A stretch of 64,000 bases of DNA from Lepeophtheirus salmonis (Eukaryota; Arthropoda; Copepoda; Siphonostomatoida; Caligidae): contig NC_092584.1 in assembly GCF_016086655.4 (NCBI RefSeq), positions 11,335,907 to 11,399,906 on the forward strand, in the 5' to 3' direction. Below are positions 47,198-57,288 of the stretch, piece by piece. The notes beneath the pieces were generated by a model, which made no database searches, was not told the origin of the DNA, and worked only from the letters and a program-made list of their open reading frames with translations. How positions within the stretch are numbered: position 1 is the stretch's first letter; each line of letters opens with the position of its first letter. The translations under genes and the position numbers were made by a program.

Positions 47198-47463
47198 TTA
47201 GATCCCATTCATTTCCATAATCATGTCGCTGTTGTCCTTATTGTCTGAGATTCTGTTGAGTGAAGGGAGATTGGGTGGGGTTTGATTGTTTGCAATACGT
47301 TCCTTTTTCTTAAAAGCCACTTCGTTTCTCCACAGACGATTTCGGTAAAAGGCTGCGAAACTGTTGACCACAATAGGAATTGGTAGAGTAATTGTAAAGA
47401 TGCCAAACAGTGCACAGAATGCACCAATGAATCTCCCTGCTCCAGACGTAGGGGATTTTGTTC
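47198..47463 (-). CDS. Voltage-gated K+ channel, last coding exon (Shab/Kv2-like)
   Basis: Encodes the end of the pore loop, helix S6 and the cytoplasmic C-terminus of a Kv-type channel subunit, which conducts K+ across the plasma membrane on depolarisation. A splice acceptor (TTTCCCTCCCTTAG) ends at 47464, and the exon contributes two bases to a split codon. It then reads TKSPTSGAGRFIGAFCALFG, IFTITLPIPIVVNSF (S6 with the hinge PIP instead of the commoner PVP) and FYRNRLWRNEVAFKKKERI, then a 31-residue tail to a TAA at 47198. A PIP hinge and an FYK/RN tail resemble Shab/Kv2. An intron directly after the GYG filter is inferred from the split glycine codon. Kv channels usually have D after GYG; here the residue would be T. 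Tail length (87 residues in all) is short for Kv2. Earlier exons were not found up to 64000. Confidence 0.85.
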
Positions 47464-48085
47464 CTAAGGGAGGGAAAATAGAAAGTAAGTTACTTTACTT
47501 TGATTATATTAATTTTGGGCGTACAGTAGACCGCTTTGATTTTCTACTTTTTTGAAAATGAACTATTAAAATTACATTGTCCTATGTACTTATGTTTAAG
47601 TCGTTCATTTCGATCAAATTATGAAAAAGGTAAACAACTCTTTACTTAGTCAATGTAGATACTAAGATGATTTTTTTAGTTAATTTATATAAATTATATA
47701 TTTATAATTTAGATAAAGTGTTTCGAAAGTTTAGTCTAAAATTCTGCAATGGAACAAAAAAAAGAAAAAAAATATTAGGGAAATTTGATGATCTATTTAT
47801 AGCGTGCATCCTTTTTTTTATTTTTCATAAAGTAGCTTCAGAAAAAAAAGTTAGATATGTTTTGAAAGGCTAGAATGATGTCCATTTTAATCCTCATACT
47901 TAATGTCTCCTTCAAACTTTGATCAATATGTGTTACCTAAAGAAAATATAGTAGAAAAAATAAATTTTGCATAGGTCATTTTCATACCCCAAAAAAACTT
48001 TTCCGCACTATCCGTAATCAAAATTCGAAAAAGTTGAAAATCAAACCGGTCTAGAGTACAGGTTACAATTTGACCGTATCATAAC
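47464..48085 (-). other. Intron of the potassium channel gene (start of)
   Basis: AT-rich DNA upstream of the channel exon with no coding pattern. The plus frame at 47667-47873 is a chance ORF. The intron must extend at least past the MITE at 48086, because no partner exon with a GYG donor was found. Confidence 0.5.
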
Positions 48086-48290
48086 TAGTGTTGTGTCATT
48101 CCTTATCTATTCGATCAATCCAGTCTTAGTACAGCTCCAATCAGTCCTTCGGACTGTCAGTACTACAACGGACTAAAAAAGAAGTTGAATGACGTCATCA
48201 AAGACTAAAGTTCAGCAGTTTTAGAACTAATATGCAGGACTGAACTGGACGGGACTACTGCAGTCCGGAATGAGGATCGACACATTACTA
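48086..48290. mobile_element. hAT-type MITE, copy 1
   Basis: A 205-bp element with termini TAGTGTTGTGTC and the complement of TAGTAATGTGTC (10 of 12 identical). The flanking 8-mers ATCATAAC and GTCATAAC match at 7 of 8, as expected for a hAT target duplication. The interior is full of AGTCC/GGACT inverted words (TCCTTCGGACTGTCAGTA, CAGGACTGAACTGGACGGG), so it may fold. It lies in the intron of the channel gene. A second copy is at 22747. Confidence 0.7.
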
Positions 48291-49639
48291 GTCATAACGA
48301 CTAATTTAATAATAACACAAAAAGTATTTTATTTACTCCTAAATAAATTAAAATGTATTCACAGTGAGATATAACTCTCTAAAGACATTTTTTGAAAAAC
48401 ACTCAGAACTTTTTATTTAACCTAATACAATGCCTATAAATACCTTAATGCTGGCCCTTTGCTATTATTTTATATTTTGTAATGATTGCTGACATGCTAG
48501 GTAAGTTACAACTTATACAAAATCGCTTCTTGACAAAACATGTGTATACTCATATACAATACCAAATGCAAGTTGATTTATCACTATTTAGGGATATGAA
48601 TCTGGTCATTAAAAAATCATGATCCACACTCTCATACATACATCTAATTCAATTAAGAACATCTCTAAGGAAATCACTTAGTTATTAGTGGGGTTCTGTA
48701 TTCCTACACTCGTATATAAATAAGATTATCATTTACGGCATTATGTAAGTTATGAATATCTTTTTGATGGAACTTTATGGGAGAGATTATAATGGGGGGG
48801 GAGGGGTTCTTTGTTTCCCTTTTATTCCTCCCCCCTTCCCCTCCAAACCAAAACGAGGAGAGCTCACTCATTCACAAACAAAGAATTAATAACAAAAAAA
48901 AAGTTCTATTCTGTTAACATTCAGAAATGTATTTGAGTACCATTAATTAAAATGTTGACATTAATTAATGAGTCAATTAAATTGACTAGATATTCCATTT
49001 TAAAAATTCTGAATTCCTTATTAATTACTTATATTCATGTATACAGTCTACATATTTATATTTGAAATCACTCTGATTAACCTATGGTTTTTTTTAATTT
49101 ATCACAAGTTTCTACGAGTTTTACTCCGTAACTTTAATAAAATTCCTACCTATAAACATTACATTTGCAATGTTTGTAGGTTTGTTTCATATACTACCTA
49201 GAATTAGTGAAATATATATTTTTTCTACAGTGCGTTCAAAGAAAAAGTAGGAAATTTACCTGTACAAATAAATCGGTAATTTTTTTAATGTCTTACAACC
49301 TACAAGGACAATTTATACTTAATTTGATATAGTTTTAATAGATATTTCAAATGATACCACAATAATAAAGATCAATGGCAATAGAGACAAGGATGAAGTT
49401 GATTTTGAGGTATTCATACATTCCAATTTATTTTTAATGCTGTAAATATAGACTAAGGTCTATCCATCTGGAACTTTAGCCAAGAGGATACGCTGTCACA
49501 TGCTACTATTTCAACTTTTTCTGGTTCTTGGGCTTTGACCCTGATAACATTAGAATATAAAAATCATTTTTATGGAATCAAGAAAATATAACTTAACCCC
49601 AATTTGTGATATGTTCAAATATTATATTTAGCTATATTT
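48291..49639. other. AT-rich stretch without recognisable gene
   Basis: Only homopolymer patches (a G-run near 48795, C-rich near 48830) and chance ORFs. A polypurine/polypyrimidine patch is present at 48790-48860. Confidence 0.45.
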
Positions 49640-50010
49640 TGTATTCAATATGCCCTCCTTTATAAGCATTAACCGCCTTTACACGTAGGCGAACAAATTG
49701 TAAGACGATGAAGACCATTTGCAAGGCCTACCTCACTAAGGCGATGACAGCTCGGAGAGAATCCAAATTTGAACGAGAGGTGTGCAAAATGTTGCTCTTC
49801 ACCACACCTAAAAATATTAAGTCCAGGGATTGATGTCAGGGAAGGGGGAATCCCAGATGGAGGCAGGCCAGAAATCCACCATAATTTTCCTGTACAAGTT
49901 TTGGTTCTTTTTGGCTATATGGGCAATTCAACAAATTTCAACAAAAAGACTACAGAATGGGATGGGAGCCCCAGTGGAGGGTATTCTCCAAAAAATAGTT
50001 TAGAATATTT
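49640..50010 (-). pseudogene. Tc1-like transposase C-terminal relic (family D)
   Basis: On the minus strand, AKKNQNLCRKIMVDFWPAS near 49890 is followed by a degraded third-D motif (FPDINPW, from SPDxNPxD) and SNLDSLRAVIALV. The C-terminal helix RVKAVNAYKGGHIE ends at about 49650. Upstream, HWGSHPIL near 49970 may be what is left of the DGAPSH second-D motif. Frames shift at least twice. Further right (50043-50270) GC-richer DNA is open on both strands, but I could not identify it. Termini were not found. Confidence 0.55.
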
Positions 50011-51115
50011 TTTTTTTTTTTTTTTTCCCACTTTAAGGATTCTTGTCTGGAAGCCATAATATAGCTTTGAGAATAGCGTCCAAAGCTATGGCAAAGTTCA
50101 AGACGGTGGTGACGATGAGGGCATCCATGGGATGCCACATCTCAAGAACAGTGGCCCAGGTCGGAAGAAGGGAATTTAATTTTAAAGAAGTCCTTAGCCG
50201 GAGGAAGTTTGTTTATGTCAGATTGATATTTTGTTTATTTATACTGTTAAGTTGTCCATCATTTTACTAATTAATTCATTAGAACAATTTTAAAAAACGA
50301 CGAAACCTCAAGTCTATGAATTGTATTTATAATTATTTTATTATTCATAATGAGATTTGTTATTTGGTTTAATGAAATTTAATTAATTTATTGTGTGTGT
50401 TTATTAAACATGTATTTATTATACTTTTCTGTCAAGACAAACTTGTTTATTTTTGTTTCAGTTGTGGTTTGGTTGCATATTGAGAACTTGTAATTAAATG
50501 CAACTATAAACTTAGACTGATGTATAAAATATGACCCCCTGCTATGTAAAAATGAATTAAATCTCGCAAGCGTGTCGGTCAATTCATATTTTATACAACT
50601 CTAAAAAACATAAACTTATTTTTCTTTTATACTATGACGGCACCCCGATACCATATTCAAAATGCATGCAAGATCTCATAATTCCATTCCTTTTTCTTAA
50701 ATCACAAATGAATGTATGGATTACATATATACATGTATACAAACAAGTAAGCTTTAAATTGTCTATTGTGTATAAACATTCATTGATAAAGTTTTGTATA
50801 AAACGATGAATGATGTTTTAATCGATAGTTCAAATGCAATTTAATCAATGAGGAGATTAATATATACATACACATAGAAGTGATCATTCATAATGTAAGT
50901 ATCAATCTTGATTCCTCAAAAAATGCTTACTATAGGAGAAAAGATATAATTATGACTATAAATTGATACATTATAACTTTTGTATATTATTCGATTATTG
51001 TATGATTAATCATATATAATGTAGACATACTCTAACGATTCGAAGAAGAAAAAAAATACTTGGTGCATTCTTATATTTCTTTAATTACCAATAATGTTAT
51101 TTAAATATATATACG
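50011..51115. other. Unassigned stretch
   Basis: 50043-50210 is less AT-rich and gives open frames on both strands (plus: MAKFKTVVTMRASMGCHISR; minus: EMWHPMDALIVTTVLNFAI). Neither is recognised. TTGTCCATCATTTTACTAAT at 50251 weakly resembles a family B terminus. The rest is AT-rich. Confidence 0.3.
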
Positions 51116-51965
51116 TAGGCCTTTTGAAAAGTCTGTGCAAAGTCAGAGAGATTGCACTACAAAGGTGGAATGCAGGAGGTTTTTAATTAGTTAGTATCTC
51201 TTAAAAGAACCCATGCCAGCATTCAACTAGATCAGTCTATTTCTTTCTGTTTGGCATTCGTTTAAATCCAGGAATTGGCCGGAAGATTATGGGAGTGTCT
51301 TTTGGATTCTAAGGAATAATCCTCATCGACTATCTCGAAAAGAGTGAAACATAATAGATGCAAATTTTCATCGTTATTGGATCCTTTAAAAACCAAGCTG
51401 CAAGAAAAACGCACAGTATTGGTCCACTAAAATGTCATTTTCTATCATCATAGTACACCAGCTCACACCTCAGCAGTTTTGATTGCAAAATTAATGGACA
51501 CTGGGTTCCAACTCAAGATGCCCACAGTAATAGCAATATCCAGCACCTTCATTCTTCTTTAATCCATTACGTTGTACATTTAATCAATGCTTTCAGGAGT
51601 AGTACCAAAACAGGGTGTCTAGAATGTTCAGCGCCACTTGTGCCCATATGACCACTATTAAAATTTTGAAACCACTTACAAAAAAGTTATTATAAACGGT
51701 GCCGAGTCCCATAATCTTTATCCAGCTTCTTTTTAGTCTCTTGAGAAGTTGTGCCTTTCATAACACACAAAATTATTTGCCGACCATTTTTTGAAAATCC
51801 TCTTCTTCGATTCAAACAAATGCCAAACATAAATTATATGACCAATCTAGCTAAAAGCTGGTGTGTGTTCTTCCAAGAGATGTTAATAGCCCCAAACATT
51901 AACATTTATTACAAAAGACAAGCTTTTTTTTGTTCAATCATAACCTTGACTTCCAAAAGATTTTT
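51116..51965. mobile_element. Foldback mariner-derived element with catalytic remnant (M4)
   Basis: Left and right subterminal regions are inverted relatives (AGTATCTCTTAAAAGAAC at 51204; the complement of ATCTCTTGGAAGAACAC at 51890). The plus strand at 51290-51510 encodes a mariner catalytic stretch: GSVFWDSKGIILIDYLEKSE, KTKLQEKRTVLVH and STPAHTSAVLIAKLMDTGF, where HDNAPAHTS has become HHSTPAHTS. At about 51512 the coding orientation flips. The minus strand from there to 51790 encodes the N-terminal helix-turn-helix and GRPVE region found in M1 (CGTCCATTTTTTG-like start context near 51785). The same flip, at the same bases, occurs in M1 (17528-18133). The right boundary is approximate. Confidence 0.6.
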
Positions 51966-53524
51966 TTATTTTTCGATTTGAAGGGATTTTTAGTTTAACT
52001 ATTTATTTTCTTATAGAATATTTAATAAATAAGTAGAGTTGTAGCTATGATTAAACTCCTGAGTTGTGAAAGTCCTTTTCTACTACTTTAAATTACATAT
52101 ATTCAGAACCTTATTGAATATTCATTTGTGCTCATAAATGAGGGAGATTCACCTTTCGGATTTGTTGCAAAGTTATAATTGTAAGTCCCTGTTGGATTCA
52201 GAGTGGAATTGAGGACTGACAACAAAGTAATTCTGGCCAATGTTTATTTTATTTTACCCTCCACCCTTGCCATAGCTAATTGTAGCTGCTCTACTGCAAA
52301 TAAATCTTCAAATCGTCAGGGTTTACATATTGATTTTTGGATAAGTTTTTTAAGACCCCCTAAATACACATGATTTTCATCACTAGTAATAAGTGACAAA
52401 AGTAAGGAGATCAACAACTAACAAATAAAATATAATCCATGGATAGACAAATTCTTCATGCAATAATAATAATAATAATGGTGAAGCTACCATTGTGATG
52501 AGTGGTTAATAAAACTCCTCATATAAGAGAGTAAAAGCAACAATTAGAAGGGGGGATAGAAAGCTGATTCAAAATACAGTTTTCCTCTTCTTTTTTATGT
52601 GTAATACTATGAGAACACAAATGAATAATTATATTTGAAGTTTCTTACAAAAGAACCATCTCAATATGAAATATCTCCACCCATCATCATGCACCTTCTA
52701 TCTCCCACCTATGAATATTGTTTGACAATGAAGAAACATACTTCTTTGTTTGCAGGTTACGTACATATGTAAGCATAAAAATTATAATAAATTATTATAA
52801 ATGAGAGAGGGGAAGGAGACAGTTATGGTTAATTATATTTTTTATAGTATTGTGTACATGGACTTAAACAATTATCGACTCAAATAGTTGGACTCATACC
52901 CATAGGGTTGAGATTTTAAATGCGGAACAAGCTTAAACTTCAATTTCCTTGAAACCCTCAGATATATGTTTATGATTAAGTGTGCTCATCAAATAAAGCT
53001 GACTAAACTCTCTCTTTTATTACAAACTACTCGACGCTACTCATACATAAAAGGTGGTAAACTTCATTTTCACATTATGAGGTCAATTTTTAATTTGTAT
53101 AATGTTCCAAATTAAAATATAATTGAAAAAAAAATCAAAAAGCTAATTAGTTATATTGAAATTTAAAAATTATTTTTGGATTTTCGGACTTAGATTTTCA
53201 GATTAGGGATTTGCTATACTTACTTAATTGAAAAAGTTAATAATAACTATTGAATGTTGTGTATTCAACTTTGTATTTATAAACTATCAAACTTTTTATT
53301 TTCAACCTCTTTTTCACATTCAAAATATACTTATTTCTTTTGAATATCAAAAATAAATTTTTTGATATGGGGCCTTTTTGTAGCCACAAGTCGAAACTAA
53401 ACAAATAAATAAATATTCTAACTTTATTGGTGTATACTTATAAACATTACTGTTCCTTTTTTTTCAAGTTATTATTCATTTCAAGAATTTTTTTATATCC
53501 TTCTTGTATTTCAAACTTTACTTC
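51966..53524. other. AT-rich stretch with a repeat R copy
   Basis: Apart from the repeat R copy at 52110-52330, no gene or element is recognised. An ATA/AAT trinucleotide run lies at 52463-52480. Confidence 0.45.
52110..52330 (-). repeat. Repeat R, inverted longer copy
   Basis: Read on the minus strand it has AGCTACAATTAGCTATGG, AGGGTAAAATAAAATAAACA, TCAGTCCTCAATTCCACTCT, then GAATCCAACAGGGACTTACA and TTATAACTTTGCAACAAATC, then TTTATGAGCACAAATG. The last blocks match the tail of the 29500-30230 cluster (TTATAACTTTGCAAGAAATC), so the family appears to be 200 bp or more in full. Confidence 0.5.
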
Positions 53525-53830
53525 TACCGAGTAATCCATTAAACTCTTTACAATTAGAATTTTAAGCTTCAATTTTTTAGTAAACAATAGAATTTTAACA
53601 AAATTAATTATATATGTGTGTCTGAGCTCTTTTAATCATTTATGTAGCCATCCTTTGTAGCAATGATTGCTTCCAGAACTGGTACCTACTGTGGAAGTAG
53701 TCTTCTCTCATGGCGCCCTAATGCTGGCTGGCAGTGGGTCTCTTTGTTTGGATTACACACAATGCAGACCTTCAGACAAATCTTTGATGACGCCCCAGAA
53801 GCTCGGTGAGCGCTGATGTGAAGTTCTTAT
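53525..53830 (-). mobile_element. Tc1-like family B, 3' end only (copy B6)
   Basis: The left terminus TACCGAGTAATCCATTAAAC is followed by the same sequence as B5 and B4 (TGTGTCTGAGCTCTTTTAAT, CATTTATGTAGCCATCC). The minus strand encodes the transposase tail, NPNKETHCQPALG and VLEAIIATKDGYIND. Similarity fades near 53830, before the third-D motif. No right terminus is present, so it is truncated. Confidence 0.7.
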
Positions 53831-54587
53831 GCATCCAACATAAACTTTTACAAACTTTGTCAAAAATCCATTCAATTCTTCGAATCAAAAATGGCTATGT
53901 TACAGAATCCCTACCTCATCAATTTATACTAGTAAGTCTAATCATCAGGACGAGAGTGTAACTTGAAGGGAACTATGCAGTTGGATTCTTGTTGGCAACA
54001 AGTTATCAAACAGAACAAGGCATATTTGGCTTAAATTGGATCATTGAAATAAAGGAAAAAACAAAACAAAAACGGAAATACTTTTCCTCAACTTATTAAA
54101 TATATGAAATTCATTTTAAAAATTTGGATAAATAATATGAAAATGATAGACCGGGAGTACTTAAAAGATAAATAGCCGTTGGTATGATTGACTTATTTAG
54201 CTGACTACAAACTGATTTCATGACTTTTTTCTGGTTTTTTTTTAAGAGGAAAGGTTGGGTGCTACTATAAAGGTAACAACGAGGTGTATGATTTTCCCTT
54301 CGCTATAAATTGATGACAACTCATATCTTTTTATCGATTCAATGAAGGTTTAAAAAATAAAAGAAGAGAGTGGAAGACGTAGAATAAGAAGAGGATAATC
54401 TTTAATCTCTGTGAATATACATAACTCAGATATTCATACTTTCAATCTACATAGGTACACAGTTGAATATATTTTGCTTAACTTTCATATTCAGAGAGAA
54501 AATAAAAACTTTTTCTTTAAAGAAAGAAAGTTTTTTTTGTGTGTATGTTTATCAGATGTGTGTGAGTCTATAATAGATTAATATACG
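53831..54587. other. AT-rich stretch without recognisable gene
   Basis: No coding pattern or element termini seen. Confidence 0.45.
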
Positions 54588-54773
54588 TTAGGACGGTCTG
54601 TTTTTCCTTTTTTGTTTCGAAATTTCGACTGCGGCTAGTGTGGAAAAGTTGTCCTCGTTTGGTACGATATAAGCCTCCACAGAGTAAGGAAGCAAATCGT
54701 GAAAACTTTTAGCCTTGATAAACGTCTTTAAGTTTCCCAAAAAGTACACAGAGTTTTGCTTTAACTTTGACAT
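54588..54773 (-). CDS. Small ORF, unassigned
   Basis: A 61-codon minus frame with an ATG in good context (GAAGAAGATGTCA), less AT-rich than its surroundings. Visible segments are LKQNSVYFLGNLKTFIKAKS and LLPYSVEAYIVPNEDNF, and a basic end KQKRKNRPS. TATATATAG lies about 30 bases upstream of the ATG-proximal leader, which could be a TATA-like element or just AT-rich DNA. No known motif. It could be a first exon, a small gene or chance. Confidence 0.2.
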   Translation of the reverse strand: MSKLKQNSVYFLGNLKTFIKAKSFHDLLPYSVEAYIVPNEDNFSTLAAVEISKQKRKNRPS

Positions 54774-54956
54774 CTTCTTCTTTTATCTATATATACATAT
54801 AATGTCCCCAAAATTTTTGTTTCCGTTTGAGATACTTTTCACTTTGTTAGTAGTTATTTGATTAAACTTTAATTGACACGATTGTAAAAAACAGAATCTA
54901 TTTTTTTTTAAAAAGTTGTTCATTCTATTAAAATGGACTGAAACGTAGCCATAATT

Positions 54957-55290
54957 TTAACTCAAAACCACAAGAAGTGTTCTTAATTTACGGCCGGCAT
55001 CTTTTAATGTATCAAAAACAGTTCCTTGAGAGCCTGAATGGTAGATTGCCCAAATGCTTGAGGCCATTGCTCCACCCATCTTCCCCTCAACCTTGCTGTG
55101 ATTACACTTGAGGGCCCTGATAGCCTTCTGAATGCTTTTCATGTGCTACCTGAAAGACTTGATAATCTGGCGCGTTTATTCCAGCTTCATAATGGTCTTT
55201 CAAAACTGCCCTGTTGTCCCAGACTTTGGTTTTGTGGCCGCTGGGTCCCATCCTATAAATACCCCAAAATATTTAAGTATTTGCAACTGC
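54957..55290 (-). other. Less AT-rich patch with broken frames, unassigned
   Basis: The minus strand carries FGVFIGWDPAATKPKSGTTG near 55265, HYEAGINAPDYQVFQVAHEK near 55180 and, in the frame 54957-55142, MGGAMASSIWAIYHSGSQG. The frames differ, so this looks like a decayed coding sequence, probably of a mobile element. I do not recognise it. Confidence 0.25.
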
Positions 55291-55506
55291 GTAATTTTGG
55301 TCATAGATTGATTTGGTAGAGATAATTTGAAACTTACAGTTTTCTTTTTCAATTAATGGTACTTACATTTGCATAGGATTGCGGTTTTTTTTTGGCACAA
55401 GATCACTTTTGGTTGCCGAATTTTATCTGGCTCAACTCAGTAATAATGTGCTACAGTACAACAAAATATGAAATAACTTTTACGGAATTTCGATTACATT
55501 TATTAA

Positions 55507-55880
55507 TTTTTTCTTTCTCAAAAACGTAAAAAAGATGCGTTCTTTACGTAGATCATCAAAATTTCATTTTGTTATTTTCCTTTTTTGCTCCAAACATTGA
55601 CCAAGAAAAAAACTTTATAAATATTAATTACAGCATATAACCAGATTTATCTGAATATTTTACTAAAAATGAACGAAAATTATTGTCTTGAGTGCATGTT
55701 TTGATCTTTCCTTTCTAAAAAACGTGAAAAAAGATGCGCGAAATAAACAAATCACTAAAATTCCACCTCTTTTTTCTTTCCTCTTTCTGCTAGATACATT
55801 GACTTTAGAAATACACTTTAAAAATATTATTTACAGCTTAGAAAACTGTCTAATCAAAGACTATTATTCAAAATAACAAA
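55507..55880. repeat. Tandem duplication, period about 199 bp
   Basis: Two adjacent units share AAAAACGTAAAAAAGATGCG / AAAAACGTGAAAAAAGATGC, ATCA-(C)TAAAATTCCA-type, ACATTGACC(A)AG / ACATTGACTTTAG, and AAATATTAATTACAGC / AAATATTATTTACAGCTTAG. AGATGCG recurs at 55533 and 55732. It is non-coding. Confidence 0.6.
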
Positions 55881-56943
55881 AAATGTTTTAAGTCTTTATT
55901 AATAACTACATATATTTAACCTTTTTTCGAAAAATGACATCATCGTGGAACAATGACATTTTACAAAGCTTCTTTCTTGACGTATGACACAAATTTTCCT
56001 TACTAGTCGTATTCGAAATTCGAAGCACATTTAAAATAAAAACCTCCTTAATGTACATACATTTATACCTATTTATTCAAATATATAGAATATATATTGA
56101 ATTCTTAATAGATAATGATATACGTAAAAAGTATTCAGTCGAACGTTTTTATTTTATATCTTTTTCCAAGTTTTAAAAAATATTTAAAAATGCAAAACAT
56201 ACATTTTCCCGCTTCTACTAAATTTCCTTTGGAATATTTTATTTTTCAATATACATGCTTATAATAAAGTACTTATACTGATACATAAACATAAAGATTT
56301 TTAAAGCCATGTAATACTTATTTGTTTGAGTATTTTCCCAGTGTATATAAAAATTCTTTGCATTCGTTATCTAGCTTTTAAATTAGATTGGAGAGGCTTT
56401 TATGATATAAATATCTAATGTGTCAAATTCTGTACTTAAAAAAAATTTTTTTTTATGTTTTTAGTCATCAAAAGAAACATTAAATATCCTAAAACAGTGG
56501 CTTTAGCCAAAGGGAATTTTTAATATTGTTATTGTGGTCCTTTCTGTCAGGCAGAGGCAAGGGTTAGGACTTACTGCTTTTTGAGTGATGATCTCGGAGA
56601 CCGACTGGCATATAAGAAAATATGAATTTGGAATGCATCATAACAGAGTTTCTATTATTAATTTATGAACATAAACATAAAAGTAGCTATCCCAGGCCAC
56701 TCTTAATAAAACATTAAAAAATTATATTAACTTGATGATCCTTCTTTGATGTACATCGTTTGTTTCATTATCTAATTAATTTTATATTATTTAAGTTACA
56801 TACACGAATTTATTTTGTAGTGCTTCACCTCTTGTTTTTGTCTTATGTAATAATTATGATCGTGCTTTCCACTTTTCATTTAATTAAAATTGTTTCATTC
56901 TTACTTTATAATTGTTAATTTCAAGTATTATAATTGTACTTGA
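55881..56943. other. AT-rich stretch without recognisable gene
   Basis: A short GC-richer patch at 56540-56620 could not be assigned. Confidence 0.4.
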
Positions 56944-57288
56944 TCAAGTTAAAGATGTATCTACATAAATGGTAGTAAAAGGTAGAACATGGATTCTTAT
57001 TATGACGACAGATCTGCTTAGACAACATGAATGGACATCCAGGTTGCATAATCTTTTAGTGGACGGTCTAGTAATTGGAGATACGAGGGTAGAACCATAT
57101 TTTTTTATCATTTCAATGCTACATTTAATAACATTCAATTGTTTATAATAAAGTCCGTCTCTCCTATAACCTTGGGCACACAGCGACAGAAGCTTTGGCA
57201 GGTCCGGCCAACCTTGTGTGGATTGTTCTACATAATCTAATTTGTTAGTTATAAGTTTTAAAATATTTTCACAATTTATTTGTACCAC
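56944..57288 (-). CDS. 114-codon ORF, unassigned
   Basis: A minus frame, starting at a GTG (57288) and open back to a TGA near 57312. It contains QGWPDLPKLLSLCAQGYRR, LNVIKCSIEMIKKYGSTL and a cysteine pair (VHSCCLS). The complementary strand also has coding-like words in one frame (LHNLLVDGLVIGDTRVEPYF), so the coding strand is uncertain. No known domain is seen on either strand. It may be a relic of a mobile element or a host exon. Confidence 0.25.
   Translation of the reverse strand: MVQINCENILKLITNKLDYVEQSTQGWPDLPKLLSLCAQGYRRDGLYYKQLNVIKCSIEMIKKYGSTLVSPITRPSTKRLCNLDVHSCCLSRSVVIIRIHVLPFTTIYVDTSLT

Noticed and set aside
47221..47427. 68-codon minus-strand ORF over the channel exon
   Set aside because: Wrong frame: the neighbouring minus frame gives the S6 sequence with LPIPIVVN and an acceptor site.
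47364..47555. 63-codon plus-strand ORF
   Set aside because: It is antisense to the potassium channel exon and intron boundary.
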